DNA from: Cyanobacteriota bacterium
Lineage (GTDB): Bacteria > Cyanobacteriota > Cyanobacteriia > PCC-6307 > Cyanobiaceae
Length of the DNA: 14,712 nt
Direction of reading: 5' to 3'
Assembly: GCA_947463165.1 (NCBI GenBank)
Contig: CANHSW010000020.1
Coordinates: 1 to 14,712 of the forward strand
Position 1 is the stretch's first letter, and the number at the start of each line of letters is the position of its first letter. Of this stretch, positions 7,194 through 14,481 are shown in pieces. The notes under the pieces were generated by a model. The model was given only the letters and a program-made list of their open reading frames with translations, ran no database searches and was not told where the DNA came from. Position numbers and translations under genes: made by a program.

Positions 7194-8567
7194 TCACCGC
7201 TGCAGAAGCTGTACTTTGGCAACGGCGTGGGGAATGGCACCTTTGGCGAGGCTTACCAGCCTGATTGTCTTGAGGAGGATAAGGAAGTCTAGGAGTGGGT
7301 TGGCGTTGCGCAGGTAGTAGAGGTCGTAGCTGAGTTTCATGCGGCTGTCTTCCAGGCTGGCGCCATAGGGAAAGCAAACCTGGGCCCAGCCACTGAGGCC
7401 GGGCTTGATCCAGTGGCGCACGCGGTAGTGGGGAATGTTCTGCTCCAGGATCACCTCTAGCTCGGGGCGTTCGGGGCGGGGGCCAATCAGGCTCATGTCC
7501 CCCTGCAGCACGCTGATCAGCTGGGGCAGCTCATCGATGCGCAGGCGCCGCAGCAGTTGGCCCACGCGGGTGATGCGGGGGTCGTCGCGGTGGGCCCAGC
7601 GGGCCCCCTGGCGCTCGGCATCCAGCACCATGCTGCGCAGTTTCCAGACCCGATAGGGCTGGCCGTAGAGGCCCGTGCGCATCTGGCCGTAGAGCACCGG
7701 GCCGCCGTCTTCCAGGCGGATCGCGGCGGCCGCCAGCAGCAGCAGCGGGGTGCCGGCCAGTAGCAGCGCCGTGGCCACCAGCAGATCGCCCAGCCGCTTG
7801 ACGCGCCAGCCCCAGCGGCCCGGCTGCAGTTCAAAGCCCTCGGCCTGCACCAGCCAGCGGCTGGAGAACAGCTCCGGCGGCACCCTCTGCAGCTGCTGTT
7901 CACTCCAGCTCACCAGGCTGCACAGCACCGCCCCGCTACCGCGCTTGGCCAGCAATTCTTCTATCAGTGGATCCGACAGGTTGGCCTGTTCACTGACGGC
8001 GATGCCGTCCACCTCCATTGAGCCGGGGCTGGCGTGATGGCCCAGGGACTGGCTATCGCAGTAGTCGATCGCCAGGGGGCTGCTGGAGGGGTGGTGGGCC
8101 AGCTCCCGCCGCAGCAGGTTCAGCTCCTGGGCTGAACCCACCAGCAGCCAGTGCTGCAGCCGCTTTTGTTGGCCGGTTACCCAGAGTTGGGCCGCTGCCG
8201 ATCCCAGGCTGGCGCTGCCCAGTACGGGCAGCACGAAACCGCGGAAGGTGCGGGGGTCGTCCGATCGCAGGCCCCAGCTGAACAACACCACCGCCACCAG
8301 CCCCAGGGCCGCCACCAGCAGGGTGGAGGCCAGCCGTCGCCGGCGGCTGTCCGGCTGGCCAGGATCCGGTTTGGAATAGCGCCCCAACAAGTAGGAGCTG
8401 GCTAGCCAGCAGAGGATCAAGGTGGCGATTGAGCTGGTGAGCCCCACCCAGAGCTGGAACTGCTGCCAGTACATCAAGTTGTAAGAGCCGAGCAGCAGCA
8501 GCCCGTCAGCTAGGGCCAGGCCGAGCATCAGCCAGCGCTGTTTCAGCCAAGGGGTTCGCCACCACAT
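7194..8567 (-). CDS. Polyprenyl-phosphate sugar-1-phosphate transferase (WbaP/WcaJ type), glycan initiation
   Basis: This membrane enzyme should transfer a sugar-1-phosphate from a UDP-sugar to undecaprenyl phosphate, the first step of glycan assembly. Numbering from GTG 8612, hydrophobic segments lie at about 28-48, 52-72, 96-116 and 124-144. A weakly conserved nucleotide-binding-like middle follows (about 153-250), then one more membrane segment (about 277-298). The C-terminal catalytic domain has KLRSM (324-328), DELPQ (360-364, the Asp-Glu pair of the family), SLIGPRP (374-380), KPGLSGWAQV (403-412) and YDLYYL (429-434). I prefer ATG 8567 (457 residues) because AGGG lies six bases upstream. 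GTG 8612 gives 472. The specific sugar (glucose, galactose or other) cannot be told from the sequence. A G-quadruplex motif follows the stop. Confidence 0.92.
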   Translation of the reverse strand: MWWRTPWLKQRWLMLGLALADGLLLLGSYNLMYWQQFQLWVGLTSSIATLILCWLASSYLLGRYSKPDPGQPDSRRRRLASTLLVAALGLVAVVLFSWGLRSDDPRTFRGFVLPVLGSASLGSAAAQLWVTGQQKRLQHWLLVGSAQELNLLRRELAHHPSSSPLAIDYCDSQSLGHHASPGSMEVDGIAVSEQANLSDPLIEELLAKRGSGAVLCSLVSWSEQQLQRVPPELFSSRWLVQAEGFELQPGRWGWRVKRLGDLLVATALLLAGTPLLLLAAAAIRLEDGGPVLYGQMRTGLYGQPYRVWKLRSMVLDAERQGARWAHRDDPRITRVGQLLRRLRIDELPQLISVLQGDMSLIGPRPERPELEVILEQNIPHYRVRHWIKPGLSGWAQVCFPYGASLEDSRMKLSYDLYYLRNANPLLDFLILLKTIRLVSLAKGAIPHAVAKVQLLQR

Positions 8568-8619
8568 TTCAGCCCTGTCCCCCTGCGCCCATGCCAGCCA
8601 AACTAATTTCACCAGCTGA

Positions 8620-9020
8620 TCTAACCGGATCTGGGGCAGTCAGGCCAGCCGCTGGCGGTTTTGGCTGCGCCAGCTGGGGGGCGGCAACGACTGGCCCTCC
8701 GAGCTGCAGTTGCTGCTCAGGCAGACGAACCTGGGCTGCCGCAGGGCCCCCGGCGGGGCCATCGACTGGCTACTTGCCCAGAAGCAGTAAACTATTCTCA
8801 TAAAATGCGACATGCCGTTATACCTCAGCTTCTTTCCTTGTGGCCAGGAGTTGTTGGATCGCTATCGCGATGGCGAGCACATCGGTGTCATCGCCGCCAA
8901 CAACCAGCAGCGGCCTCAGCCCAGCTTTCAGCTAACTAGTAACTACTTCTCCATCTACAGCCACTGTTGGGGTTGGGCCATCTGGAGAAGGGCCTGGCGC
9001 CACTACGCCACGGCCTTGAA
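8620..9020 (+). pseudogene. Broken GT-A glycosyltransferase (HlpA-like group)
   Basis: One plus-strand frame, crossing TAA at 8788-8790, reads QTNLGCRRAPGGAIDWLLAQ, then SFFPCGQELLDRYRDGEHIG, then VIAANNQQ, then NYFSIYSHCWGWAIWRRAW. This order is that of a group of glycosyltransferases whose members read about NLGCRRAVSxAIDWFF, then EGIILEDDCLPHPSFFPFC, then RVGVISGNN, then HxWGWAxWRRAW (family recalled, not searched). The spacing between DWLLAQ and SFFP is conserved, but the expected acidic EDDC block has become KCDM and a stop has appeared. The N-terminal part is missing because a TGA lies just upstream at 8617. It is therefore a truncated, decaying gene and not a start-to-stop protein. Confidence 0.65.
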
Positions 9021-9208
9021 TGGCGCTGATCGGCTGGGTGAGGGCGCCGCGCTTCAAGCTGGCCCTGTTGCGCAGCACCGTCAGCTGGTGGTTGAGCAAG
9101 CCCCAGCGCAGCGGCAACCCGATTACCCATTCACTGGCGGCTCTGTCCTCGCGCCTCGATCGCTATGGGGCCCTGGTGAACCAGTCCTGGCTGGGGCCCT
9201 TGCCATAG
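9021..9208 (+). other. Short open frame of unknown origin
   Basis: A second frame takes over after the glycosyltransferase remnant and stays open to TAG 9206-9208. It contains RFKLALLRSTVSWWLSKPQR and DRYGALVNQSWLGPLP, which look protein-like in composition (aromatic and basic residues in helix-like spacing), but I recognise no family. The first ATG, at 9020, has no Shine-Dalgarno sequence. It may be the tail or the start of another decayed gene. Confidence 0.3.
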
Positions 9209-9219
9209 GAAACCCAGGC

Positions 9220-9246
9220 CGTCGTCGTCGCCGTCGCCGTCGCCGT
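9220..9246 (+). repeat. Nine consecutive CGY triplets
   Basis: The run alternates CGT and CGC (largely a CGTCGC hexamer) and would encode nine arginines in the frame that leads to the hydrophobic frame at 9271-9477. In the other two frames it gives alternating V/A or mixed residues. Such runs change length easily by slippage. Confidence 0.75.
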
Positions 9247-9270
9247 CAGCGTGGCTGGCGGTTGTTATTG

Positions 9271-9477
9271 GTGAGAGTGCTGCTGGCTGTCGCGGTGTTG
9301 CTGGCGGGCTTGATCGGTCTGCATCTGCCCAGGGACTTCATGCTCCTCTATGGCCTGGCGCCGCTGCTGCTGCTGGCGGCCCTCTTGCCCGCCCTGGTGA
9401 TGGTGGTGCTGAGGGGATTTGGAATGGCTGCACGGGCCCATCGCCGCGATTGGCCACTCACCCTGGCCTGGGCGTAG
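9271..9477 (+). CDS. Possible small two-helix membrane protein, or remnant
   Basis: From GTG 9271 to TAG 9475-9477 the frame codes 68 residues: a first hydrophobic segment (RVLLAVAVLLAGLIGLHL), a short PRDF loop, a second hydrophobic segment (MLLYGLAPLLLLAALLPALV, into MVVL), and a basic tail (AARAHRRDW). Two hairpin-forming membrane helices are therefore plausible. There is no ATG or good ribosome binding site. The same frame is open upstream through the arginine run into the glycosyltransferase remnant, so the start is uncertain. I do not recognise a family. The high-GC composition makes chance open frames common here, so this could also be decayed sequence. Confidence 0.3.
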   Translation: MRVLLAVAVLLAGLIGLHLPRDFMLLYGLAPLLLLAALLPALVMVVLRGFGMAARAHRRDWPLTLAWA

Positions 9478-9783
9478 CTTGCGTTTTTGGCGATATAGCT
9501 GCCATCTCAGCCGCTTCTATATGTCGATGAATTGCTATATTATTTCTCTTTTTTGCCCTGGGCGTAGGGGTGGCTGAGTCTGATCTCGCCGAACCTGGCG
9601 CTAGGGTCATGCTGGCCTCGGGTCTAGTTTGATCATGGGTCGGGTTTTTCAGGGCTTCCATAAGAGCCGGCAGGCTTAGATTAAGGTTGATCTCTGTTAT
9701 CGCCCAACCTTTCGTGCCGTTGCCATAGGTTCTCTGCTGATCGCCATGGTCGTTGACCTCCTGCCGGCTAGAAGGCTTTTCTG
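9478..9783. other. Gene-free region upstream of uxs
   Basis: No credible coding frame is seen. The stretch contains an AT-rich island (9525-9556) and the uxs leader. AAGG at 9772-9775, eight bases before the uxs ATG, is a reasonable ribosome binding site. Confidence 0.6.
9515..9543 (+). promoter_or_regulatory. Weak candidate promoter for uxs
   Basis: TATTAT at 9538-9543, overlapping TATATT at 9536-9541, is the best -10-like sequence upstream of uxs, in the only AT-rich island of this gap. A possible -35 (TTCTAT, 9515-9520) at 17-base spacing is poor. The leader would be over 230 bases long. Confidence 0.2.
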
Positions 9784-10725
9784 ATGCCCCTTTCTCCGCT
9801 TCGCAACCTGATCACAGGCGGCGCCGGCTTCCTGGGTTCCCACCTGGTGGATCGGCTGATGCAGGCCGGTGAGGAGGTGATCTGCCTGGATAACTATTTC
9901 ACCGGCCGCAAGGCCAACATTGCTCAGTGGATCGGCCACCCGCGCTTTGAATTGATTCGCCACGATGTGACCGAGTCGATTCGCTTGGAGGTGGATCGCA
10001 TCTGGCACCTGGCCTGTCCTGCCTCCCCGGTGCACTACCAGCACAACCCGATCAAGACGGCCAAGACCAGTTTCCTGGGCACTTACAACATGTTGGGTTT
10101 GGCCCGGCGGGTCGGCGCCCGGTTACTGCTGGCCAGCACCAGTGAGGTGTACGGCGACCCGGAGTTGCACCCCCAGCCGGAAAGCTATCGGGGCTCTGTG
10201 AATACGATCGGCCCGCGCAGTTGCTATGACGAGGGCAAACGCATTGCGGAGACTCTCTGTTTCGACTATAATCGTATGCATGGAGTAGCCATTCGCGTCG
10301 TGAGAATTTTTAATACTTATGGGCCGAGAATGCTGCCGGATGATGGGCGGGTGGTCAGTAATTTCATCGTCCAGGCGCTGCGGGGAGAGCCGCTTACTCT
10401 CTATGGACAGGGTTCCCAGACCCGCTCGTTTTGCTATGTCGATGACCTAGTGGAGGGTTTGATTCGCATGATGAATTCCGATCATATGGGGCCGATTAAC
10501 ATTGGCAATCCCGACGAGTTTTCGATTCGCCAGCTTGCCGAGATGGTGTGTGCCAAGATCAATCCAGATCTGCAATTGATCCATCGTCCTCTGCCCGCCG
10601 ATGATCCCCTGCAGCGCCAGCCTGTAATCGCCCTGGCCATGCAAGAGCTGGGTTGGCAGCCCAGCATTGACCTCGGGCAGGGCTTGGATGCCACGATCGC
10701 CTACTTTCGGCAGTCCCTTGGGTGA
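9784..10725 (+). CDS. uxs: UDP-glucuronate decarboxylase (UDP-xylose synthase)
   Basis: The 313-residue cytoplasmic enzyme belongs to the extended short-chain dehydrogenases and converts UDP-glucuronate to UDP-xylose with bound NAD. The NAD motif GGAGFLG is at 12-18, followed by [12 protein letters not shown] (35-46). The active-site block is [13 protein letters not shown] (114-126) with the catalytic YDEGK (148-152, YxxxK). [10 protein letters not shown] (174-183), [16 protein letters not shown] (211-226) and GPINIGNP are typical of Uxs and distinguish it from GalE or RfbB. Length fits the single-domain bacterial form. ATG 9784 follows AAGG by eight bases, with a TAG in frame just upstream. 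It leads the plus-strand group and stands 60 bases before rfbA, so UDP-xylose is probably a donor for the same glycan. Confidence 0.93.
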   Translation: MPLSPLRNLITGGAGFLGSHLVDRLMQAGEEVICLDNYFTGRKANIAQWIGHPRFELIRHDVTESIRLEVDRIWHLACPASPVHYQHNPIKTAKTSFLGTYNMLGLARRVGARLLLASTSEVYGDPELHPQPESYRGSVNTIGPRSCYDEGKRIAETLCFDYNRMHGVAIRVVRIFNTYGPRMLPDDGRVVSNFIVQALRGEPLTLYGQGSQTRSFCYVDDLVEGLIRMMNSDHMGPINIGNPDEFSIRQLAEMVCAKINPDLQLIHRPLPADDPLQRQPVIALAMQELGWQPSIDLGQGLDATIAYFRQSLG

Positions 10726-10785
10726 ATTGCCGTCACATTAGATGAATGCCCGCCATCCTAACCGCCTAAACAGCAGCCAATTCCG

Positions 10786-11697
10786 ATGAGCTTGACATCC
10801 TCAATGCCCCAGCGCCGCGGCATCATCCTGGCCGGCGGTAGTGGCACTCGCCTGCATCCGATCACCCAGGCGATCAGTAAACAGCTATTGCCGGTTTATG
10901 ATAAGCCGATGATTTACTATCCGCTCAGTACCTTGATGCTGGCGGGTATCCGTGAGATTTTATTGATCTCCACCCCTGATCATCTGCCGCTGTTCGAGCA
11001 GCTTTTGGGTGATGGCAGCCGCTGGGGGCTATCGCTCAGCTACGCCGTGCAGCCCAGTCCCGATGGTCTGGCCCAGGCCTTCTTGATTGGCGAGGCCTTT
11101 CTTGCCGGCGCTCCGGCGGCCCTGATCCTCGGCGATAATCTTTTCTATGGCCACGATCTCTCCTGTGGCCTGCAGGCAGCTACCCAGCGCAGTCAAGGCG
11201 CCACGGTGTTTGCCTATCGGGTGGCCGATCCCCAGCGCTACGGCGTGGTGGGTTGGCAGCTGGGCGAGAAGGGCGATCGGCAGGTGGTGTCTCTGGTGGA
11301 AAAGCCCGAGCGACCAGCTTCCAACTATGCCGTCACCGGCCTCTACTTCTATGACCAGCAGGTGGTGGAGCTTGCCAAGCAGGTGCGCCCCTCCCCCCGG
11401 GGGGAGTTGGAGATCACCGATCTCAATCGCCTCTATCTGGAGGCCGGTCAGCTGCAGGTGGAACTGATGGGCCGCGGTATGGCCTGGCTGGATACGGGCA
11501 CCTGCGATTCGCTGCACGAGGCCGGCAGCTACATCCGCACCCTGGAGAAGCGTCAAGGGCTCAAAATCGGCTGCCCGGAGGAGGTGGCCTGGCGCCAGGG
11601 CTGGATCGCAGACGAGCAGTTGGCGGCCCTGGCGGCGCCGCTGCGCAAGAGCGGCTATGGAGCCTATCTGGACGGATTGATCGCCGAGGGGTTGTGA
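10786..11697 (+). CDS. rfbA: Glucose-1-phosphate thymidylyltransferase
   Basis: The enzyme joins dTTP and glucose-1-phosphate to make dTDP-glucose, the first step of dTDP-L-rhamnose synthesis. The nucleotide-binding loop LAGGSGTRL is at 15-23. [17 protein letters not shown] (32-48), [10 protein letters not shown] (89-98), LGDN (115-118), VEKP (173-176), GELEITDLN (208-216) and [11 protein letters not shown] (231-241) all match RmlA. The 303-residue length fits the long form of the family. ATG 10786 lacks a clear Shine-Dalgarno sequence. ATG 10804 (MPQRRGI) would remove six residues and cannot be excluded. The rest of the pathway follows downstream, after a repeat-bearing gap of about 200 bases before rfbD. 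Confidence 0.96.
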   Translation: MSLTSSMPQRRGIILAGGSGTRLHPITQAISKQLLPVYDKPMIYYPLSTLMLAGIREILLISTPDHLPLFEQLLGDGSRWGLSLSYAVQPSPDGLAQAFLIGEAFLAGAPAALILGDNLFYGHDLSCGLQAATQRSQGATVFAYRVADPQRYGVVGWQLGEKGDRQVVSLVEKPERPASNYAVTGLYFYDQQVVELAKQVRPSPRGELEITDLNRLYLEAGQLQVELMGRGMAWLDTGTCDSLHEAGSYIRTLEKRQGLKIGCPEEVAWRQGWIADEQLAALAAPLRKSGYGAYLDGLIAEGL

Positions 11698-11729
11698 TGC
11701 CAGATTTGCCCCAGGCCAGCTAGATCTCC

Positions 11730-11831
11730 TGGTGGCCGAAATCTAGAGGTTGCCACAATTCAGCCTTTGCCACAATCCAAAGGCTGCCGAAATCCAAAGG
11801 CTGCCTAAATTCAAAGGTTGCCAAAAACTAG
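11730..11831 (+). repeat. Six tandem 17-bp units between rfbA and rfbD
   Basis: Units start at 11730, 11747, 11764, 11781, 11798 and 11815, each exactly 17 bases. The central consensus is aggctgccgaaatccaa. Units 4 and 5 are the most alike, and the outer units have diverged. A TGCC or GGCC core followed by an A-rich part is kept in all. There are no spacers, and 17 is not a multiple of three, so this is neither a CRISPR array nor a coding repeat. Confidence 0.85.
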
Positions 11832-11846
11832 GCAGATCCGTAGGGT
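11818..11846 (+). promoter_or_regulatory. Weak candidate promoter for rfbD within the last repeat unit
   Basis: TTGCCA (11818-11823), in the last 17-bp unit, is followed after 17 bases by TAGGGT (11841-11846). The -35 is fair and the -10 poor. If used, it would start the rfbD-rfbB-rfbC transcript about 50 bases before the rfbD ATG. Confidence 0.2.
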
Positions 11847-11903
11847 ATGGATATCCAGTGTCTAGATCTCTAAAACGTAAATTCTCTGATTGCAGCTACA
11901 TCT

Positions 11904-12842
11904 ATGGAATCGTCATTGACTGGCCGCCTCGATCCGATCTTGTTGATTGGCCGCAGCGGTCAGGTGGCCAGTGCCCTGCAGCGGTTGGCTCCCACCTGGC
12001 TGCCCCAGCGCCCGCTGCTGGTGGCGGGTAGGCCGCAGCTCGATTTGGCCGCAGGTGTATCGCTGGAGCACCAGTTCAGGGCGCTGCTCGACCTGCATCG
12101 ACCCGCCCTGGCGATCAATGCCGCCGCCTACACCGCCGTGGATCGGGCCGAGTCAGAAGCGGCCTTGGCGATGGCGGTGAATGGCGATGCCGTGGGCGTG
12201 ATCGCTCGCCTTTGCGCCGAGCGCGGTCTGCCCTTGTTTCAGCTCTCCACCGACTACGTGTTCGCCGGCGATGGCCTGCGGCCCTGGAGCCCTGGCGATC
12301 TCCCCAATCCCCTGGGGGTCTACGGAGCCAGCAAGCTGGCCGGCGAGCGCCAGTTGCTGGCGGCCCAGGGGCAGGCTCTGCTGTTGAGGGTGAGCTGGGT
12401 GTTTGGCCAACAGGGGGCAAATTTTGTGCGCACCATGCTGCGTCTGGCGGCCGAACGCCCCCAGTTGCGGGTGGTGGACGACCAGGTGGGCGGACCCACC
12501 AGTGCTGAGTCGATCGCGCGGGCGCTGTTGCAGCTGGCGGAGCCGGCCATCGCCCGGCGCTCGCCCCTGACGGGCCCCTTCCCCTGGGGAATTCACCACT
12601 ATGCGGGCCAGCCAGCGGTGAGTTGGCATGGCTTCGCCCAGGAGATCATCGACCAGGCCCTGGCGCTGGGGTTGATCGGCAAAGCTCCCGAGCTGTTGGC
12701 GATCCCCAGCTCTGACTACCCTCTGCCGGCGCCGCGACCGCTCAATTCCAGGTTGGATTGCAGTGGCTTTAGCCAGGCCTTTGGGCTAGAGGTGCCCCTG
12801 TGGCGCGAGGATCTGCGCCAGTGCCTGGAGTCGTGGCGATGA
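11904..12842 (+). CDS. rfbD: dTDP-4-dehydrorhamnose reductase
   Basis: The enzyme reduces dTDP-4-keto-L-rhamnose to dTDP-L-rhamnose with NAD(P)H, the last step of the pathway. Of 312 residues, the cofactor loop is GRSGQV (16-21), the family's GxxGQ form. INAAAYTAVDRAE (71-83), LSTDYVFAGDG (114-124), the catalytic YGASK (140-144, YxxxK), RVSWVFG (162-168) and VDDQVGGPTS (191-200) are diagnostic of RmlD. ATG 11904 has no clear ribosome binding site. No better start exists upstream, where the 17-bp repeats lie. Its TGA overlaps the rfbB ATG by four bases (ATGA, 12839-12842), so the two are coupled. Confidence 0.95.
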   Translation: MESSLTGRLDPILLIGRSGQVASALQRLAPTWLPQRPLLVAGRPQLDLAAGVSLEHQFRALLDLHRPALAINAAAYTAVDRAESEAALAMAVNGDAVGVIARLCAERGLPLFQLSTDYVFAGDGLRPWSPGDLPNPLGVYGASKLAGERQLLAAQGQALLLRVSWVFGQQGANFVRTMLRLAAERPQLRVVDDQVGGPTSAESIARALLQLAEPAIARRSPLTGPFPWGIHHYAGQPAVSWHGFAQEIIDQALALGLIGKAPELLAIPSSDYPLPAPRPLNSRLDCSGFSQAFGLEVPLWREDLRQCLESWR

Positions 12843-13915
12843 GCCGCCATCTGCTGATCACCGGTGGCGCCGGGTTTATCGCCGGCAACCTGGTGCACCA
12901 TTGGTGTGCAGCTCATCCCCAGGATCGACTGGTGGTGCTCGATGCGCTCACCTACGCCGGCAACCGGGCCACGATTGAACCCCTGATCCAGGCCCGGCAG
13001 GTCACTTTTGTGGAGGGCGATATCGCCGATCGGGCCCTGGTGGATCGCCTGCTCGCCGACCACGAGATCAGCCATTTGGCCCACCTGGCGGCCGAGAGCC
13101 ACGTGGATCGCTCGATCAGCTCCCCCGGGGCCTTCCTGGCCACCAATGTCACCGGCAGCTTCACCCTGCTGGAGGCCTTTCGCGCCCATTGGCAGCGGGC
13201 CGGTGAGCCCGAGCATTGGCGCTACCTGCATGTAAGTACCGACGAGGTGTTTGGCAGCCTGGAGCCCGGCGATCCGCCCTTCTCTGAAACCACGGCCTAC
13301 GGGCCCCGCTCGCCCTATGCGGCCAGCAAGGCGGCCAGCGATCATCTGGCGCGGGCTTGGCAGCACACCTACGGCCTGCCCGTAATCGTGAGCAATTGCT
13401 CCAATAACTACGGTCCCTATCACTTCCCCGAGAAGTTGATCCCGCTCACCTTGATCAATATCCTGCTGGGCCGTCCGATTCCGGTGTACGGAGATGGCAG
13501 CAACGTGCGCGATTGGCTCTATGTGGCCGATCACTGCCGGGCCCTGGAGCGCATTCTGTTGGCGGGCACTCCTGGTCGCACCTACTGCATCGGCGGCCGC
13601 AATGAGGTGGCCAACCTCGATCTTGTGCATCTGCTCTGTGATCTGATGGATGAATTGGCACCAGATTTGCCGCGGCGCCCCAGCCGCGAATTGATCACAT
13701 TTGTGGCTGATCGGCCCGGCCATGATCGGCGCTATGCCATCGATGCTTCCCGGATTGAGGCGGAGCTTGGTTGGCAGCCGGAGGTGAGTGTGGAGCAGGG
13801 GCTGCGGCGCACCGTGGCCTGGTATCTGGCCAACCGCTGCTGGTGGGAACCGCTGCTTTCGGCTGAATACGCGGGTTATCTGGCGGGTCAGTATGGCGCT
13901 GCCCTCGGCATCTGA
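12839..13915 (+). CDS. rfbB: dTDP-glucose 4,6-dehydratase
   Basis: The enzyme converts dTDP-glucose to dTDP-4-keto-6-deoxyglucose. Counting from ATG 12839 (358 residues), the NAD loop is TGGAGFIAGN (8-17), then LDALTYAGN (34-42), AAESHVDRSI (84-93), HVSTDEVFG (131-139, with the catalytic T-D-E), SPYAASKAASD (158-168, YxxxK), NCSNNYGPYHFPEKLIPL (186-203) and GDGSNVRDWLYV (218-229). All are specific for RmlB. The start at 12839, not the GTG or other codons near 12800, follows from the four-base overlap with rfbD and the position of the first strand. The third glycine of the usual GGAGFIGS loop is alanine here (GFIAGN), a mild oddity. rfbC follows after eight bases. Confidence 0.96.
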   Translation: MSRHLLITGGAGFIAGNLVHHWCAAHPQDRLVVLDALTYAGNRATIEPLIQARQVTFVEGDIADRALVDRLLADHEISHLAHLAAESHVDRSISSPGAFLATNVTGSFTLLEAFRAHWQRAGEPEHWRYLHVSTDEVFGSLEPGDPPFSETTAYGPRSPYAASKAASDHLARAWQHTYGLPVIVSNCSNNYGPYHFPEKLIPLTLINILLGRPIPVYGDGSNVRDWLYVADHCRALERILLAGTPGRTYCIGGRNEVANLDLVHLLCDLMDELAPDLPRRPSRELITFVADRPGHDRRYAIDASRIEAELGWQPEVSVEQGLRRTVAWYLANRCWWEPLLSAEYAGYLAGQYGAALGI

Positions 13916-13923
13916 GGTTTTTC

Positions 13924-14481
13924 ATGCAGATCATTCCCCAGGCGATTCCCGAGGTGCTGCTGCTGGTGCCCCAGGTATTTGGCGATCAGCGCGGTTTTTT
14001 TGTCGAGACGGCGCGGCAGAACGTGCTGCAGCAGGCGGGCATCCCGGAGTTGGTGCAGCACAACCAATCCCGTAGCCGCCAGGGCGTACTGCGGGGGCTG
14101 CATTACCAATTGGTGCAGCCCCAGGGCAAGTTGGTGCGCTGTGCGCGGGGCTCGGTGTTTGATGTGGCTGTGGATCTGCGCCGCCACTCCCCCAGCTTTG
14201 GCCAATGGGTGGGGGCGGTGCTGGACGATCTGAACCATCACCAGCTCTGGGTGCCGCCAGGTTTTGGCCATGGCTTTTTGGTGCTCAGTGAGATTGCCGA
14301 CTTCTGCTATCTCTGCTCCAATTACTACCATCCCCAGAGTGAACGGGGGATTGCCTGGGATGATCCCGATCTGGCCATCGCCTGGCCCCCCTGCGGCGAT
14401 GGGGTAGAGATCCAGCTTTCCAGCAAAGACCTGGCCAATCCGCGGCTGCGGGACCAGCCGCCCCAGGATTTATATGATTGA
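13924..14481 (+). CDS. rfbC: dTDP-4-dehydrorhamnose 3,5-epimerase
   Basis: The 185-residue cupin-fold enzyme epimerises dTDP-4-keto-6-deoxyglucose at C3 and C5. HNQSRSRQGVLRGLHYQ (46-62) includes the catalytic base H60, and QGKLVRCARGSVFDVAVDLR (67-86) includes K69 and the aspartate D84. WVPPGFGHGFLVLSE (109-123) and CSNYYHPQSERGIAWDDPDL (131-150), with the active-site tyrosine, complete the RmlC pattern. GAGG overlaps the rfbB stop codon and sits six bases before the ATG, a good ribosome binding site. It completes the four rhamnose genes, in the order A-D-B-C. Confidence 0.96.
   Translation: MQIIPQAIPEVLLLVPQVFGDQRGFFVETARQNVLQQAGIPELVQHNQSRSRQGVLRGLHYQLVQPQGKLVRCARGSVFDVAVDLRRHSPSFGQWVGAVLDDLNHHQLWVPPGFGHGFLVLSEIADFCYLCSNYYHPQSERGIAWDDPDLAIAWPPCGDGVEIQLSSKDLANPRLRDQPPQDLYD

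Noticed and set aside
7042..7317. Plus-strand open frames of 80-91 codons
   Set aside because: They run through the GCCCY repeat and into the antisense of the sugar-transferase gene, with no motif or ribosome binding site.
8812..9477. 221-codon plus-strand open frame taken as one gene
   Set aside because: Its first 70 codons are the C-terminal part of a glycosyltransferase pseudogene that starts upstream of an in-frame stop. The middle looks like a wrong frame, and the end is an unrelated hydrophobic stretch. It is a chance fusion, not one protein.
11029..11556. 175-codon minus-strand open frame opposite rfbA
   Set aside because: It is a shadow of rfbA with no motifs of its own.
11730..11831. 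CRISPR array
   Set aside because: The 17-bp units are contiguous with no spacers, and no cas genes are near.
11750..12031. 93-codon plus-strand open frame before rfbD
   Set aside because: Its first half is translated 17-bp repeat and its second half is an off-frame reading of rfbD.
12716..13723. 335-codon minus-strand open frame opposite rfbB
   Set aside because: It is fully antisense to rfbD/rfbB, which have strong family motifs. Its composition (many G, A, Q, H) is typical of a shadow frame in high-GC DNA.
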